NCBI RefSeq assembly: GCF_003610465.1
Contig: NZ_RAQI01000003.1
Location: 310,001-374,000 of the forward strand
Source: Xenorhabdus ehlersii
GTDB lineage: Bacteria; Pseudomonadota; Gammaproteobacteria; Enterobacterales; Enterobacteriaceae
Direction: 5' to 3'
DNA: 64,000 nucleotides
Part shown: positions 1 through 8,204 of the stretch, piece after piece
How positions within the stretch are numbered: the stretch's first letter is position 1
How the letters are laid out: each line of letters opens with the position of its first letter
Made by a program: the position numbers and the translations under genes
The notes under the pieces: generated by a model
The model's input: only the letters and a program-made list of their open reading frames with translations
The model's database searches: none
Told to the model about the DNA's origin: nothing

Positions 1-278
1 CCCGCAAGGGAATTTATATCGATGGTGAGTCAGTGTCGGATGATGTTATCCCCAAGCCGATAATCCAGGTTCAGTGTCGGCTGGCTATTGATTCTCTGGA
101 ATATGATCTGACCCCCACAGTAGGCGGCGAAGTGCTATCTGAGGCGGTTAGTGGCGCAGTAGCGGTGACCTATACGGAAGGAACTAATTCAGGCAAGCCA
201 AACATATCTTGGTTTAATTCCATGCTACATGACTTTCTATCTGGTAGTGGTACGACATTTAAAGTATTCAGGGGGTGA
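1..278 (+). CDS. phage head-tail connector protein, 5' end outside window (DnaT-like family)
   Basis: The reading frame is open from the left edge and ends at 276-278, so only the C-terminal 91 or so residues are seen. They begin RKGIYIDGESVSDDVIPKPI, which resembles the 'PRKG..dG' segment of the putative DnaT-like protein found beside head-completion genes in lambda-like phages. A GTG at 33 could start translation, but the conserved residues before it argue for a gene that continues to the left. It is followed two bases later by the next connector gene. The assignment to this family is from memory of its sequence pattern. A role in head completion is inferred from position. Confidence 0.6.
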   Translation, partial: RKGIYIDGESVSDDVIPKPIIQVQCRLAIDSLEYDLTPTVGGEVLSEAVSGAVAVTYTEGTNSGKPNISWFNSMLHDFLSGSGTTFKVFRG

Positions 279-279
279 T

Positions 280-633
280 ATGGCAACTTTCTACCCTAGA
301 ATGCAAAAAACGTCTGAACGATTGCTAAAAAAGTATGGTGCCGAATTTCAGGTAAAACGAAAAGGGCAGCACTGGGTGGATGATGAAGGCAAAGAGCATC
401 ACGAACCGGAAAAGCAGTTCAGCGCTGTCGGAGTAAAAACCAAGTATAACCCTAATGAGATTGACGGTTCACTGATACTGTCTACGGATATCAAGATGGT
501 GTTTTCGTCTGATATTGAGCTAAAAAAAGGTGATCGTGTGCTGGTGGATAGTGTTTGGCTGAGGGTGATTGAGCCTAACCCAATAAAACCCGCAGATTTC
601 ATACTCTGTTACCAATCTCAGTTGAGGGCGTAA
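280..633 (+). CDS. phage head completion / head-tail joining protein
   Basis: A 117-residue protein starting MATFYPRMQKTSERLLKKYG. The ATG at 280 is chosen over an upstream ATG at 229 because it follows a GGGGG ribosome site at 271-275 and avoids overlap with the preceding gene. No catalytic motif is visible; the sequence is a mix of short beta-like segments (KGDRVLVDSVWLRVIEP) typical of small joining proteins. It sits between the DnaT-like connector gene and the gp10-like protein, the slot where lambda-like phages encode head-closure proteins. The function is inferred from position only. Confidence 0.6.
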   Translation: MATFYPRMQKTSERLLKKYGAEFQVKRKGQHWVDDEGKEHHEPEKQFSAVGVKTKYNPNEIDGSLILSTDIKMVFSSDIELKKGDRVLVDSVWLRVIEPNPIKPADFILCYQSQLRA

Positions 634-634
634 C

Positions 635-1216
635 ATGGCAGATCCATTTATGGCGTCCATTGATGCGTTTGTGAATAAAGCGAAAGGCAATATTGAAGCC
701 GCATCAAGAGGAACGTTTATCAAGATATTGTCACGACTGATTATCATGTCGCCTGTTGGCAACCCTGAACTGTGGAAGGTCAATCAAACGGCAAGAGAAT
801 ACAATCAGGCTGTACATGATTGGAACGAGCAGCAGCGGTTAGATCCTAAAAATTTGACCCCAAAGAAGCGGCAGCTAAAAAAACGTGCTCGTGTCACTGA
901 TTCTATGGATATCAAAGCACCTTCTGGATATACGGGTGGACGATTCCGCGGTAATTGGCAGATCACTTTTGATGACATTCCCACAGAAGAGACAGGACGC
1001 ATTGATAAAAGCGGCAATATGACTAAAGCCGTGGGTGATTTGGTTATTGGTCAGTTTCAGGTTGGGGTAAAATCGGTCTATTTCTCAAACGTTGTGCCGT
1101 ATGCTTATCGTCTGGAGATGGGGCATTCGAAACAAGCGCCAAATGGCATGGTTGCAGTAACAGCACAGGGATTTCAGAAGTTCTTTAGTGAGGCTGTTAC
1201 GGAGGCGAAATCATGA
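635..1216 (+). CDS. phage neck / tail-completion protein, HK97 gp10-like
   Basis: A 193-residue protein starting one base after the preceding stop codon. The C-terminal part (PYAYRLEMGHSKQAPNGMVA, residues about 152-171) matches the 'pYA..le.G.s..aP.Gmv' pattern of gp10-like proteins that complete the tail end and join it to the head. The N-terminal half is basic and helical (residues 40-85). The stop overlaps the next start by four bases, indicating translational coupling within a late structural operon. Family recognition is good; the exact neck function is inferred. Confidence 0.7.
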   Translation: MADPFMASIDAFVNKAKGNIEAASRGTFIKILSRLIIMSPVGNPELWKVNQTAREYNQAVHDWNEQQRLDPKNLTPKKRQLKKRARVTDSMDIKAPSGYTGGRFRGNWQITFDDIPTEETGRIDKSGNMTKAVGDLVIGQFQVGVKSVYFSNVVPYAYRLEMGHSKQAPNGMVAVTAQGFQKFFSEAVTEAKS

Positions 1217-1614
1217 ACCAGTCAATAATAAATAACGCTATTCGGGCGCTGGTGGCAAAAATAGCCAAACAGGAAAGTCTAAACGTGGCGTGGCCGAATA
1301 TACCATTTGATGACATTAACGAACCGTATTTGCAATTACATATTATGCCAGCAACAACACAAAACATTGGGCTGTCGTTGGATATGCCAATCTTCCGCGG
1401 TGTGATTCAGGTGAATGTGGTGGGGAAATCCGGTTCGGGTGATTCAACCCTGATGAGTATTGCTGTCCGAGTAACTAAATTCCTACAGAACGGCTTGTCA
1501 TTGGTCGAGGATTTATACCTCAACGATGAGCCGAATATCTTTCCTGCCATACAGGATGGCACCAACTACACCATTCCCATACGTACATCTTATCGATGTG
1601 ACGCAGTTCGATAA
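1213..1614 (+). CDS. phage tail terminator-like protein (DUF4128 type)
   Basis: A 133-residue protein whose ATG overlaps the gp10-like stop. The layout (a helix, then 'YLQLHIMPA', 'FRGVIQVNVV' and a C-terminal 'YTIPIRTSYRCD' strand) is that of the phage tail terminator-like family, which caps the tail tube at its head end (lambda U role). It lies directly before the tail tube gene, the expected position for a terminator. No unusual residues or truncation are seen. Confidence 0.72.
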   Translation: MNQSIINNAIRALVAKIAKQESLNVAWPNIPFDDINEPYLQLHIMPATTQNIGLSLDMPIFRGVIQVNVVGKSGSGDSTLMSIAVRVTKFLQNGLSLVEDLYLNDEPNIFPAIQDGTNYTIPIRTSYRCDAVR

Positions 1615-1658
1615 CACAGCCGCAATTAGCGGTTTCTTATGCATAAAAGAGGTTAACG

Positions 1659-2315
1659 ATGGCCTATAACATTCCTAATGGTTCCCGTGTTTATATTGCA
1701 AGTAAGTACGGGAATGAAATCAAAGTAGTATCCGCGTCTAACGCAGAAGAGGTAGTACTGACGGTTGAGTCAGCTACGGGCATTGCTAAGGACGATATCG
1801 TTCATGTCAATTCTGGCTGGAAAAAAGCCTCTGGTGCTTATCGTGTTAAATCGGTCGCAGAAAAGAGCGTCACGTTGGAAGGACTGGACACCACGGACAA
1901 GAACGTATTCCCCGTGGCTGGTGGTGCAGGTTCATTGAAAAAAGTGCTGGAGTGGGAGGTAATGCCGCAGGTCATGACATTATCCACGGAAGGTGGCGAT
2001 CAACAAACGCAAGAAGTTCAGTTCTTAGAAGATGAGCAAGCGGAAACTATCGATACCTACAAAAATGGTGTTGTTCAGGTTTACACCTTTGCTCACGACG
2101 CCAAGTTACCTATCCGTAAGTTGCTCATGAAACTGGATGACAGCAAGCAGATCACTGCTATTCGTTTCTATAACAAACGTGCAGCGGAAGACCGCTATTA
2201 TACCGCTTCCGTTTCGTTTCAGCGTGTGCCCAATACCGCAATGAATGAAGTGGAAAACGTCACCGCGCGATTCTCTCTTAAATCTGAAATGCAGATTTAT
2301 ACCAACGCAGAATGA
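1659..2315 (+). CDS. major tail tube protein (lambda V analogue)
   Basis: A 218-residue protein with a GAGG ribosome site at 1649-1652. The N-terminal 70 residues form a small beta-rich segment (VVLTVESATGIAKDDIVHVN), followed by a tube-like core in which 'YTASVSFQRVP' is characteristic of phage tail tube proteins. It builds the hollow tube around the tape measure. A GC-rich hairpin follows the stop, so this highly needed protein may be produced above the level of the downstream genes. Confidence 0.8.
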   Translation: MAYNIPNGSRVYIASKYGNEIKVVSASNAEEVVLTVESATGIAKDDIVHVNSGWKKASGAYRVKSVAEKSVTLEGLDTTDKNVFPVAGGAGSLKKVLEWEVMPQVMTLSTEGGDQQTQEVQFLEDEQAETIDTYKNGVVQVYTFAHDAKLPIRKLLMKLDDSKQITAIRFYNKRAAEDRYYTASVSFQRVPNTAMNEVENVTARFSLKSEMQIYTNAE

Positions 2316-2319
2316 TCAC

Positions 2320-2340
2320 GCCCCCTTTACGGGGCTTTCT
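2320..2340 (+). terminator. hairpin after tail tube gene, probable attenuator
   Basis: GCCCC (2320-2324) pairs with GGGGC (2331-2335) around a six-base loop and is followed by TTTCTTTT. It lies between the tail tube gene and the tail chaperone gene. Downstream tail genes must still be expressed, so it probably works as a partial terminator that is read through late in infection. Confidence 0.6.
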
Positions 2341-2355
2341 TTTGAGGATTTTTTT

Positions 2356-2655
2356 ATGGCTTTTACACTTGTTCCTAACCCTAAATTCAAAGCAAATGTC
2401 CAGATCCCCGTTGCTGGCAAAGAAGATCCGGAAGTGGTGACATTTACATTCAATCACAAGCCCATCAGTGAGCTGGATAAAATGCGGGAAATGCCAGCGG
2501 TGGAATTCTTTGAGCAAATTGTTGCTGGCTGGGCAATAGAGGAACCCTACAACACTGAGAACTTAAAACTGTTGCTGGATAACTATCCGTCAGCAACAAC
2601 AGCAATCACAACCACCTACTACAACGAACTACTGGGTAATCGCGAAAAAAACTGA
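2356..2655 (+). CDS. tail assembly chaperone, short form (lambda G analogue)
   Basis: A 99-residue protein from the ATG at 2356, preceded by GAGG at 2344-2347; an in-frame ATG at 2245 lies inside the tube gene and is rejected. Its position between tube and tape measure is that of lambda gpG, which coats the tape measure during tail assembly. The gene ends with the slippery sequence A AAA AAC directly before TGA at 2653, so a share of ribosomes can shift to the -1 frame and make a longer protein ending at 2957. Chaperone assignment rests on position, size and the frameshift site. Confidence 0.8.
   Translation: MAFTLVPNPKFKANVQIPVAGKEDPEVVTFTFNHKPISELDKMREMPAVEFFEQIVAGWAIEEPYNTENLKLLLDNYPSATTAITTTYYNELLGNREKN
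2646..2652 (+). promoter_or_regulatory. programmed -1 ribosomal frameshift site, A AAA AAC
   Basis: The codons are GAA AAA AAC TGA. The heptamer A AAA AAC at 2646-2652 is in the right phase for tandem -1 slippage and is followed immediately by the stop codon. After slipping, reading continues CTG ATA GCG GTC and stays open to 2957, giving a chaperone fusion of about 200 residues. This matches the conserved G/GT arrangement of long-tailed phages. Confidence 0.88.
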
Positions 2656-2957
2656 TAGCGGTCGCTGAGGCATTGTATGGCGGAATGAGTGCAAAAGATG
2701 CCGTTGATTTTGAACGGGCGTTTGGCTTTATCCCGGAAGAATATGATGTTGAGGTGTGGCCTGATGTATGGGATTCGTATCTGACTTTCAGTGCAATGCG
2801 CACACAGTGGCGTGTTGGCATGAACGGCGCTACGGGTCTAGATTACTCCCCGCTGAATCAGGTCATGGATTACCTCAACATCAAAGACAGAGCGACCGTA
2901 TTTAACGATATTCGGGTGATGGAAGTTAAGGCGCTCGAAGTCATGCATAAGAAGTAA
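2652..2957 (+). CDS. T extension of the tail assembly chaperone, reached by -1 frameshift (DUF1799 type)
   Basis: An open frame of 101 codons that joins the upstream chaperone at the slippery site and begins LIAVAEALYGGMSAKDAV. Its core 'WDSYLTFSAMRTQWRVGMNG' followed by 'GLDY' resembles DUF1799-type phage proteins encoded before tape measure genes. No good independent ribosome site is seen before the possible TTG or ATG starts at 2673 and 2685, so production as the tail of a G-T fusion is the simplest reading. In lambda the T part recruits tail tube subunits to the tape measure complex; that role is inferred here. Confidence 0.8.
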   Translation: MIAVAEALYGGMSAKDAVDFERAFGFIPEEYDVEVWPDVWDSYLTFSAMRTQWRVGMNGATGLDYSPLNQVMDYLNIKDRATVFNDIRVMEVKALEVMHKK

Positions 2958-2971
2958 CAACTCCTTTTGTG

Positions 2972-2992
2972 ACCTCCTTCGGGAGGTTTTTT
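2972..2992 (+). terminator. intrinsic terminator with UUCG tetraloop
   Basis: ACCTCC (2972-2977), loop TTCG, GGAGGT (2982-2987), then a run of T. The C(UUCG)G loop is extra stable. It lies between the chaperone extension and the tape measure gene. Confidence 0.7.
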
Positions 2993-3011
2993 ATACCCGA
3001 AGGAAAGAGAA

Positions 3012-5936
3012 ATGACTGATGTAGCAACTATCTCATTAAAGGTTAACACCTCTGATCTTGAAAGGGGTGAGCAGAAATTAAACTCATTTAAAGAGGCCGC
3101 TGATAAGGTCAGTAATTCCACAAATAAGTTATCCAACGAGTCAGAAAAAAACGCTTCGGCCTCTGCTGCTATGGCGAAAGAGATTGACCGGATACACCGA
3201 AGTGTTTCGGAGTTAGCAGCTAAGGAGCGGCAAGCTGCGTCAGCTTCAAAAGTTCTTGCGGCGGAACAAGATAAAGTCGCTGAGGCGTTTTTCAAACAGA
3301 TTGATGCCATTAAACGTAATGCTACCTCGACAGAGCAGTTAACCAAGATTCAGGCGGAAGCCAGAAAAGCCAGACAGTCAGAGAAGCTAGACCTTGAATC
3401 CTATCGCAACATCCTTTCTGACATTATCGGCAAAAAGAAACAGATGGCAGAGGCTGATGCGAAACAGGCCGCAGCAGGTCAGGCGTTTCTGGCCAGACTG
3501 AAAGACCAAATTGCAACCCAAAATCTCAGCCGTAATGAATTACTGAGATACAGGGCGGCACAATTAGGCGTGAGTTCAGCGGCAGATATTTACATCAACA
3601 AGCTAAAAGAAACGGGTAAGGAAACCAAGAACTTAAACCGGAATAACAATTCGGTTATTGCTGGACTTAAAAATCTCTCCGATTCAATGGGTATGGGAAC
3701 ATTGTTACGTGGCGGGGGATGGGGCGCGGTAATTGCAGGAGTAGGTGGGGTTGCCAAAGCTTATTATCAGGCTTTAGAAGTACAGGAAAATTTTAATAGG
3801 GCTGTTATTGCCTCTGGGCGATTCGCAGGAATTACTCAGGGACAATTGATCGGTTATGCAGAGAATATCAGTAAAACGGGTGCAGGCGCAGAAGTTGCCG
3901 CCGAGGCGCTCATTAAGCTGATGAATGCAGGGCTTAAGCTCGACGTAGATATTAGTAAAGCAGGGCAATCTATTGTCGAGTTTTCTCGTTATTCTGGGCA
4001 GAGCGTTGATGAGTTGGTTTCACATTTCGCCCGATTATCTGATGATCCCTATGGTGGCTCTGTTGCCCTGAACAAGCAATATCGCTATCTCTCCGTGAAC
4101 GTACTCCAACATATTAAGGAATTAGAACTTCAAGGAAAAATAACGGAAGCCGTTACTTATGCCACGGATGCATTGAGCGGAGCGATGGCTGAACGTGCGA
4201 ATGAAATCCGAAATAGTATGGGTACATTGCCTAAGCTATTTGATGAGATTAAACGCGCTGCTAATTTTATGTGGGATTCGATTGCTGGATTAGGTGCTAA
4301 GCCATCTGATATAGAGCACAGAGCCAGATTGGTGTTAAAAATCGGCTCGGCAGAAAATGACCCTCGTCGCCATAATGGAAAAACGCCTAGTGTATCAAAT
4401 GAAATATTAAATCAGTGGAAGAAAGAACTGCGTGAACTGGATACTAAGGTAAGGAAAGAGAAGGAATCCGCAGAACTTCAAGAGCGCAGTATTACCAGCC
4501 AAATTAAGTTTAACCAGTTGGTTGATAAAGGGACGAGTTGGGCAGAAAAAAGAAAGCATGAACATAAAATGCTAAATAAATTGATACAAGAAAATATCCA
4601 ACTGGCGAAAGAAGGTAAGATCAAGCTATGGACGACAGAGGATATTGCGAAAGCTCGCGCCGGTATCGAACACGAATTTCGTGACCGTCGAGGACCTGGT
4701 TATGGGAAAAAACCGCCTAAAGAACCTAAATTTAAAGTTGATGCAGGGACTCGCTTAGATGAAGCGGCGCAAGCTCGTACACGAGCACTACAAGCTGAGT
4801 TAAAAGCCCTACAAGACGAAAGTAAATATGTTGGCATCGTCAGTCAACAGCGCCGGGAATTATTTAAAATACAGAGTCAATTAGCCATTCTTGAGGAAGT
4901 CAGAGACGGTGACAATAAGCGTAGGCTTAGTGATGATGAAAAAGCATTATTGTTGAAAAAAGAATCTATCCTTGCTGAAAAGCAGGAAGCTGCTGAAATT
5001 GGCGACCAGATTGAAAAGCAAAAACAACTTAACGGCTTAAGACTATCCAATGATGGATTGGAAGAAGAGTTAAGACTCCGTCGTGAAAGCATTGGTAAAA
5101 CTGAAGTTCAGATAGCCAAGCAGACTGAATTGCTCAAGCTGAAAAATGAGTGGTTAAAGAAGGGGGGGGCTGAAAGCGACTCTGAATATCTACGTGGAAT
5201 TGATCTGGTCGAACAAAAATATGCGGATGAGAAAGCTCTTCGTTCTAACTGGGAAGATGGATTTAAAAGAGGGTTCGAGAATTTTGAAAGGGAGGCATCA
5301 AATGCCTACGGCAATGTTGCACAAATCTCCCAAGCAGCCTTTGCGGGTATGAGCAACTCTCTGTCTGATTTTCTTCTCACTGGTAAGGCTAACTTTGGCG
5401 ATTTCACTAAGTCAATTCTTAGCATGATTACCAAAATGCTCATGCAAATGGCTATGTTGCAAGCCATGAAAGCGGCATTTGGTGGTACTTCATTTGGGGC
5501 TACGCTTGGATTTGCTGGTGGTGGTTACACTGGAGATGGTGGCAAATACGAGCCTAAAGGTGTAGTTCATGGTGGTGAGTTTGTATTTACCAAAGAGTCA
5601 ACTCAGCGTTTAGGTGTTGATAATTTGTATCGGCTGATGGATAGCGCCAAACGTGGATACGCTGCTGGTGGTCATGTTGGCGGCTCTCAACCAATGACAG
5701 TAAGTACTCCGACACCAAGAATGTACGGGATGCAACCTACGCCCGCTGGTGGAGTTCAGGTCAATCTTGGCGGCATTCATGTAGAAAACCAGCAACAGCA
5801 ATCTACCGCTTCAAATATCGATGCACGGGCAGCAGAGCTATCACTGACGAAGAAAATAAGGTCTGTGTTAGTTCAAGAAAGCCGTGATGGTGGTGATTTG
5901 TATAAAATCATTAGAGCGGTTAGTGGTAGACGGTAG
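3012..5936 (+). CDS. tail tape measure protein (lambda H analogue)
   Basis: A 974-residue protein, the largest of the tube module; its length sets tail length. The first 200 residues are lysine/glutamate/alanine-rich coiled coil. A glycine-rich hydrophobic segment follows (LLRGGGWGAVIAGVGGVAKA, about residues 233-252). Long charged helices run from about 470 to 730. The C-terminal 'NFGDFTKSILSMITKMLMQM' and 'GGYTGDGGKYEP' segments match the lambda-type tape measure C-terminal domain. It is preceded by AGGAAAGAG at 3001-3009. The gene is intact. Unlike in lambda, gene M does not follow it directly but lies 7.7 kb further on. Confidence 0.92.
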   Translation: MTDVATISLKVNTSDLERGEQKLNSFKEAADKVSNSTNKLSNESEKNASASAAMAKEIDRIHRSVSELAAKERQAASASKVLAAEQDKVAEAFFKQIDAIKRNATSTEQLTKIQAEARKARQSEKLDLESYRNILSDIIGKKKQMAEADAKQAAAGQAFLARLKDQIATQNLSRNELLRYRAAQLGVSSAADIYINKLKETGKETKNLNRNNNSVIAGLKNLSDSMGMGTLLRGGGWGAVIAGVGGVAKAYYQALEVQENFNRAVIASGRFAGITQGQLIGYAENISKTGAGAEVAAEALIKLMNAGLKLDVDISKAGQSIVEFSRYSGQSVDELVSHFARLSDDPYGGSVALNKQYRYLSVNVLQHIKELELQGKITEAVTYATDALSGAMAERANEIRNSMGTLPKLFDEIKRAANFMWDSIAGLGAKPSDIEHRARLVLKIGSAENDPRRHNGKTPSVSNEILNQWKKELRELDTKVRKEKESAELQERSITSQIKFNQLVDKGTSWAEKRKHEHKMLNKLIQENIQLAKEGKIKLWTTEDIAKARAGIEHEFRDRRGPGYGKKPPKEPKFKVDAGTRLDEAAQARTRALQAELKALQDESKYVGIVSQQRRELFKIQSQLAILEEVRDGDNKRRLSDDEKALLLKKESILAEKQEAAEIGDQIEKQKQLNGLRLSNDGLEEELRLRRESIGKTEVQIAKQTELLKLKNEWLKKGGAESDSEYLRGIDLVEQKYADEKALRSNWEDGFKRGFENFEREASNAYGNVAQISQAAFAGMSNSLSDFLLTGKANFGDFTKSILSMITKMLMQMAMLQAMKAAFGGTSFGATLGFAGGGYTGDGGKYEPKGVVHGGEFVFTKESTQRLGVDNLYRLMDSAKRGYAAGGHVGGSQPMTVSTPTPRMYGMQPTPAGGVQVNLGGIHVENQQQQSTASNIDARAAELSLTKKIRSVLVQESRDGGDLYKIIRAVSGRR

Positions 5937-5952
5937 AAATTATTAACTAAAC

Positions 5953-5974
5953 AGCCACCGAGTTGGTGGCTTTA
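5953..5974 (+). terminator. hairpin after the tape measure gene
   Basis: AGCCACC (5953-5959) pairs with GGTGGCT (5965-5971) around GAGTT, followed by TTTAT. It marks the left edge of the accessory block inserted in the tail operon. Confidence 0.55.
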
Positions 5975-5986
5975 TGAGAGGTAGGT

Positions 5987-6292
5987 ATGAAAATATTTAC
6001 ATCATTGATACACCCAAACGGATTTTTTATCCATGCCGAATGGCCTGATAATCACTTTTGGGTGCTTATGAGTGGCTCACTTGGCTGGGGGAAATTCAGC
6101 CTAGTCAGACGTTCACAAGAATTCAGTCCTACTGGAGGAATTTTTGAATTATCTGAAACGCGACCGGTAGATTCGCTATCCCCTTCGCCAATAGTTCGTT
6201 CATCAAATGTGTTATGGCGCTTGCCGGAAGCTCACGAAGTTTTGATTTCAAGCTCGACTTCACATCGGAATTCGCATCAAAATTTACAATAA
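5987..6292 (+). CDS. small hypothetical protein, function unknown
   Basis: A 101-residue frame starting MKIFTSLIHPNGFFIHAEWP behind a fair ribosome site (GAGAGGTAGG, 5976-5985). The first 60 residues look like a real, aromatic-rich protein. The last 55 residues overlap the reverse-strand gene at 6129-6641 and have low-complexity serine/proline content, as expected for antisense sequence. It may be a gene truncated when the reverse-strand cassette arrived, or may not be translated at all. I do not recognise a family. Confidence 0.3.
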   Translation: MKIFTSLIHPNGFFIHAEWPDNHFWVLMSGSLGWGKFSLVRRSQEFSPTGGIFELSETRPVDSLSPSPIVRSSNVLWRLPEAHEVLISSSTSHRNSHQNLQ

Positions 6293-6641
6293 GTTCCTCA
6301 AGAGCTTTAATTGAATCGCTGTGAATGCGAATAGTTTGTACTTTTAAAATAGCACTGAGTCCACCATCATCCAGCAGAAAATCAATGCCTTTCTCAGTGA
6401 TAAAACATGTATGGTTATTAAAAATGTATGTCACACCATCAAAAGTTGTACTTTGTATAAAGGGTTTTTGGATTAGTTCATGCATTTCAAGGTAAAGCAT
6501 GTTTGCTATGAGGTGATCGGGGTTATTAAATTTACCTAAAAGCCCCTCATATTCTCCATCTTCCAATGGATTTGGGAAAGCGTTATATAGGTACGTCAAG
6601 ATATCTAACTGTAACGCCCTGTCGTATTTATCTATATCCAT
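6129..6641 (-). CDS. hypothetical protein, possible winged-helix fold, prophage accessory gene
   Basis: A 170-residue protein on the strand opposite to the tail genes, with a strong ribosome site (GGGGAG) before its ATG. It is mainly helical; the segment 'HTCFITEKGIDFLLDDGG' (about residues 77-94) resembles the wing/recognition part of winged-helix domains, but this is only a pattern impression. No signal peptide or catalytic motif is visible. A reverse-strand, independently expressed gene inside a tail operon is typical of lysogenic accessory genes (morons). Function unknown. Confidence 0.6.
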   Translation of the reverse strand: MDIDKYDRALQLDILTYLYNAFPNPLEDGEYEGLLGKFNNPDHLIANMLYLEMHELIQKPFIQSTTFDGVTYIFNNHTCFITEKGIDFLLDDGGLSAILKVQTIRIHSDSIKALEELIVNFDANSDVKSSLKSKLRELPASAITHLMNELLAKGIANLPVAFQIIQKFLQ

Positions 6642-6662
6642 CTCACATCTCCCCGAAGTTAA

Positions 6663-6687
6663 TCAGCCATCCCTTCGGTTGGTGGCT
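6663..6687 (+). terminator. hairpin resembling the one after the tape measure gene
   Basis: The sequence around 6663-6687 has AGCCA and TGGTGGCT arms around CCCTTCGG, closely like the hairpin at 5953-5971. The two hairpins bracket the cassette 5975-6660. The remaining bases 6688-6829 are AT-rich and hold no gene; a promoter for the lipoprotein gene is expected there but I cannot pick convincing boxes. Confidence 0.4.
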
Positions 6688-6829
6688 TTGGGCTGAGATG
6701 TAACCATAAACCAAATGAGAATATATGCTTATGTGTAGATCACATTAAGACTTGTAACTGTCCATTTTGCTTCATTTTGCACCATACTTTGATTAAGATT
6801 CATGTATCTGATTAAAGTGAGGATGGAAG

Positions 6830-7213
6830 ATGAAGAAGTTTTTTATTTTAATTGTTGGCTGTATGTTCCTGATTACAGGTTGTGTTACCCCTATGACAAA
6901 ACAGGAAATTGCAAGCGCTAAGTATGATAAATTGCCAGCTAATTATCAGGAAGTATTGAAGGATATCATCGCCTATACACTGAAAGATCCAAGTTCAGCA
7001 AAGTATAAGTTTCATGATGCTAGATTAGCTTATACTCCGGCATCAAGGAATGTGGCTTATGTTGTTCCAGTAGAAATCAATGCCAAAAATAGCTATGGCG
7101 GTTATACAGGTTATAAAACAAGATATTACGTTTATATTGATGGGAAATATAAAGATGTGACGACAGGAGTTCAATATACAGCAGTTAAGTGGGCTGATGA
7201 AGTGACGAAATAG
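6830..7213 (+). CDS. prophage-encoded lipoprotein, function unknown
   Basis: A 127-residue protein with a classical lipoprotein signal: basic MKK, a hydrophobic stretch and the lipobox ITGC with Cys18. The residue after Cys is Val, so retention in the inner membrane is not signalled and an outer membrane site is likely. The mature part contains 'LKDPSSAKYKF' and ends in a tyrosine-rich segment (YKTRYYVYIDG). It has a good ribosome site (GAGGATGG). The DNA is AT-rich compared with the tail genes, which suggests separate acquisition. Prophage lipoproteins often change surface properties or block superinfection; that is only an inference here. Confidence 0.68.
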   Translation: MKKFFILIVGCMFLITGCVTPMTKQEIASAKYDKLPANYQEVLKDIIAYTLKDPSSAKYKFHDARLAYTPASRNVAYVVPVEINAKNSYGGYTGYKTRYYVYIDGKYKDVTTGVQYTAVKWADEVTK

Positions 7214-7249
7214 CCAGTAAGCGAATTAATTAAATGAGGAATGGTGGAG

Positions 7250-8104
7250 ATGAAAAATTTTGGGATCTTCCTTCTGGTTATTGGTGTTCTTGCTGTTTTT
7301 GCATCATTTAATATGGATGTGAGTGTAGCAACTGGATATGGTGGAAGGGTTAATAATATCGGGTTGGTGGCTCAAAGAGAAAATCTCTTGTTGATTAGCT
7401 GCTTTGTCGTTTTGTGTGGTTTGTTGTTGGCTATCTTTGGAGGAAAAAAAACTCTTAATGGTGATAGTAAAAACAATCAAATGAAGTGTCCATTTTGTGC
7501 AGAACAGATCAACGTTGAAGCGCTTAAATGCAAGCATTGTGGCAGTGATGTTCAGGAAAAAATAGAACAAATAACCCTTAAGAAATTTAAGCCATCAAAT
7601 GTCCCTCCTGAGTTTTTTTATAAAAGAAGGAAGGATGGGATAGAGTTAATAGATGATAGGGTTAAGGAGCTATCAGAAACGTTGATAAAAGCAAACATAG
7701 ACAAGGAAACTCAAGAGATAGAGCTTCATTATCAATCGGAAATAGAGAGCCTTAATAAAGGGTTGCCCAAGGCAATTCAGAAACAATTTCAAGACAGGTA
7801 TGTATACTGGCTTCACAACATTGATTTGGTCAAGGTAGACCCTATTGTGAAAGCCGCAAAAAAAATTGTTAACACAGAAGATCTTCTTATAAAGAAAAGA
7901 GACGGCTTCATGATAAATGATGATGGAGTGAAAAAGTTAGTCGAATCATTTTTTATTCAATCTCCAGATTCAACGAACGTGTATCAAGATTTTGAAGATG
8001 AGATCTACACGATAAAACGCACTCTACCTAGTGAAGTTCATGAGACATTTATCAGAAAAATAAAGTATTGGAATAATGAATTAGCAGATAATAACAACAG
8101 ATAA
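7250..8104 (+). CDS. membrane-anchored zinc-ribbon protein, function unknown
   Basis: A 284-residue protein. The ATG at 7250 is preferred over one at 7241 because GAGGA at 7234-7238 is well spaced only from the later codon. Two hydrophobic segments (FGIFLLVIGVLAVFASF near the start and LLLISCFVVLCGLLLAIFGG around residues 45-64) form a membrane anchor. A zinc ribbon follows: CPFC, ten residues, CKHC. The rest (about 110-284) is charged and helical and contains two related segments with 'KKRDGF..DD.VK.L' and 'KRRKDGIELIDDRVKEL', suggesting an internal duplication. It lies 36 bases after the lipoprotein gene and is equally AT-rich, so the two may be expressed together. Confidence 0.62.
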   Translation: MKNFGIFLLVIGVLAVFASFNMDVSVATGYGGRVNNIGLVAQRENLLLISCFVVLCGLLLAIFGGKKTLNGDSKNNQMKCPFCAEQINVEALKCKHCGSDVQEKIEQITLKKFKPSNVPPEFFYKRRKDGIELIDDRVKELSETLIKANIDKETQEIELHYQSEIESLNKGLPKAIQKQFQDRYVYWLHNIDLVKVDPIVKAAKKIVNTEDLLIKKRDGFMINDDGVKKLVESFFIQSPDSTNVYQDFEDEIYTIKRTLPSEVHETFIRKIKYWNNELADNNNR

Positions 8105-8204
8105 TATATCCTGCTGGGCTTTAAATTCGGTGGTTTTATAACCAATTAATGCTAAGATTGAGATAGATAATCATTCATTAACTCAGGATACAGAGGGGTA
8201 ATAC

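Noticed and set aside
7241..7249. Earlier ATG for the zinc-ribbon membrane protein
   Set aside because: The GAGGA ribosome site directly abuts it, whereas the ATG at 7250 is correctly spaced.
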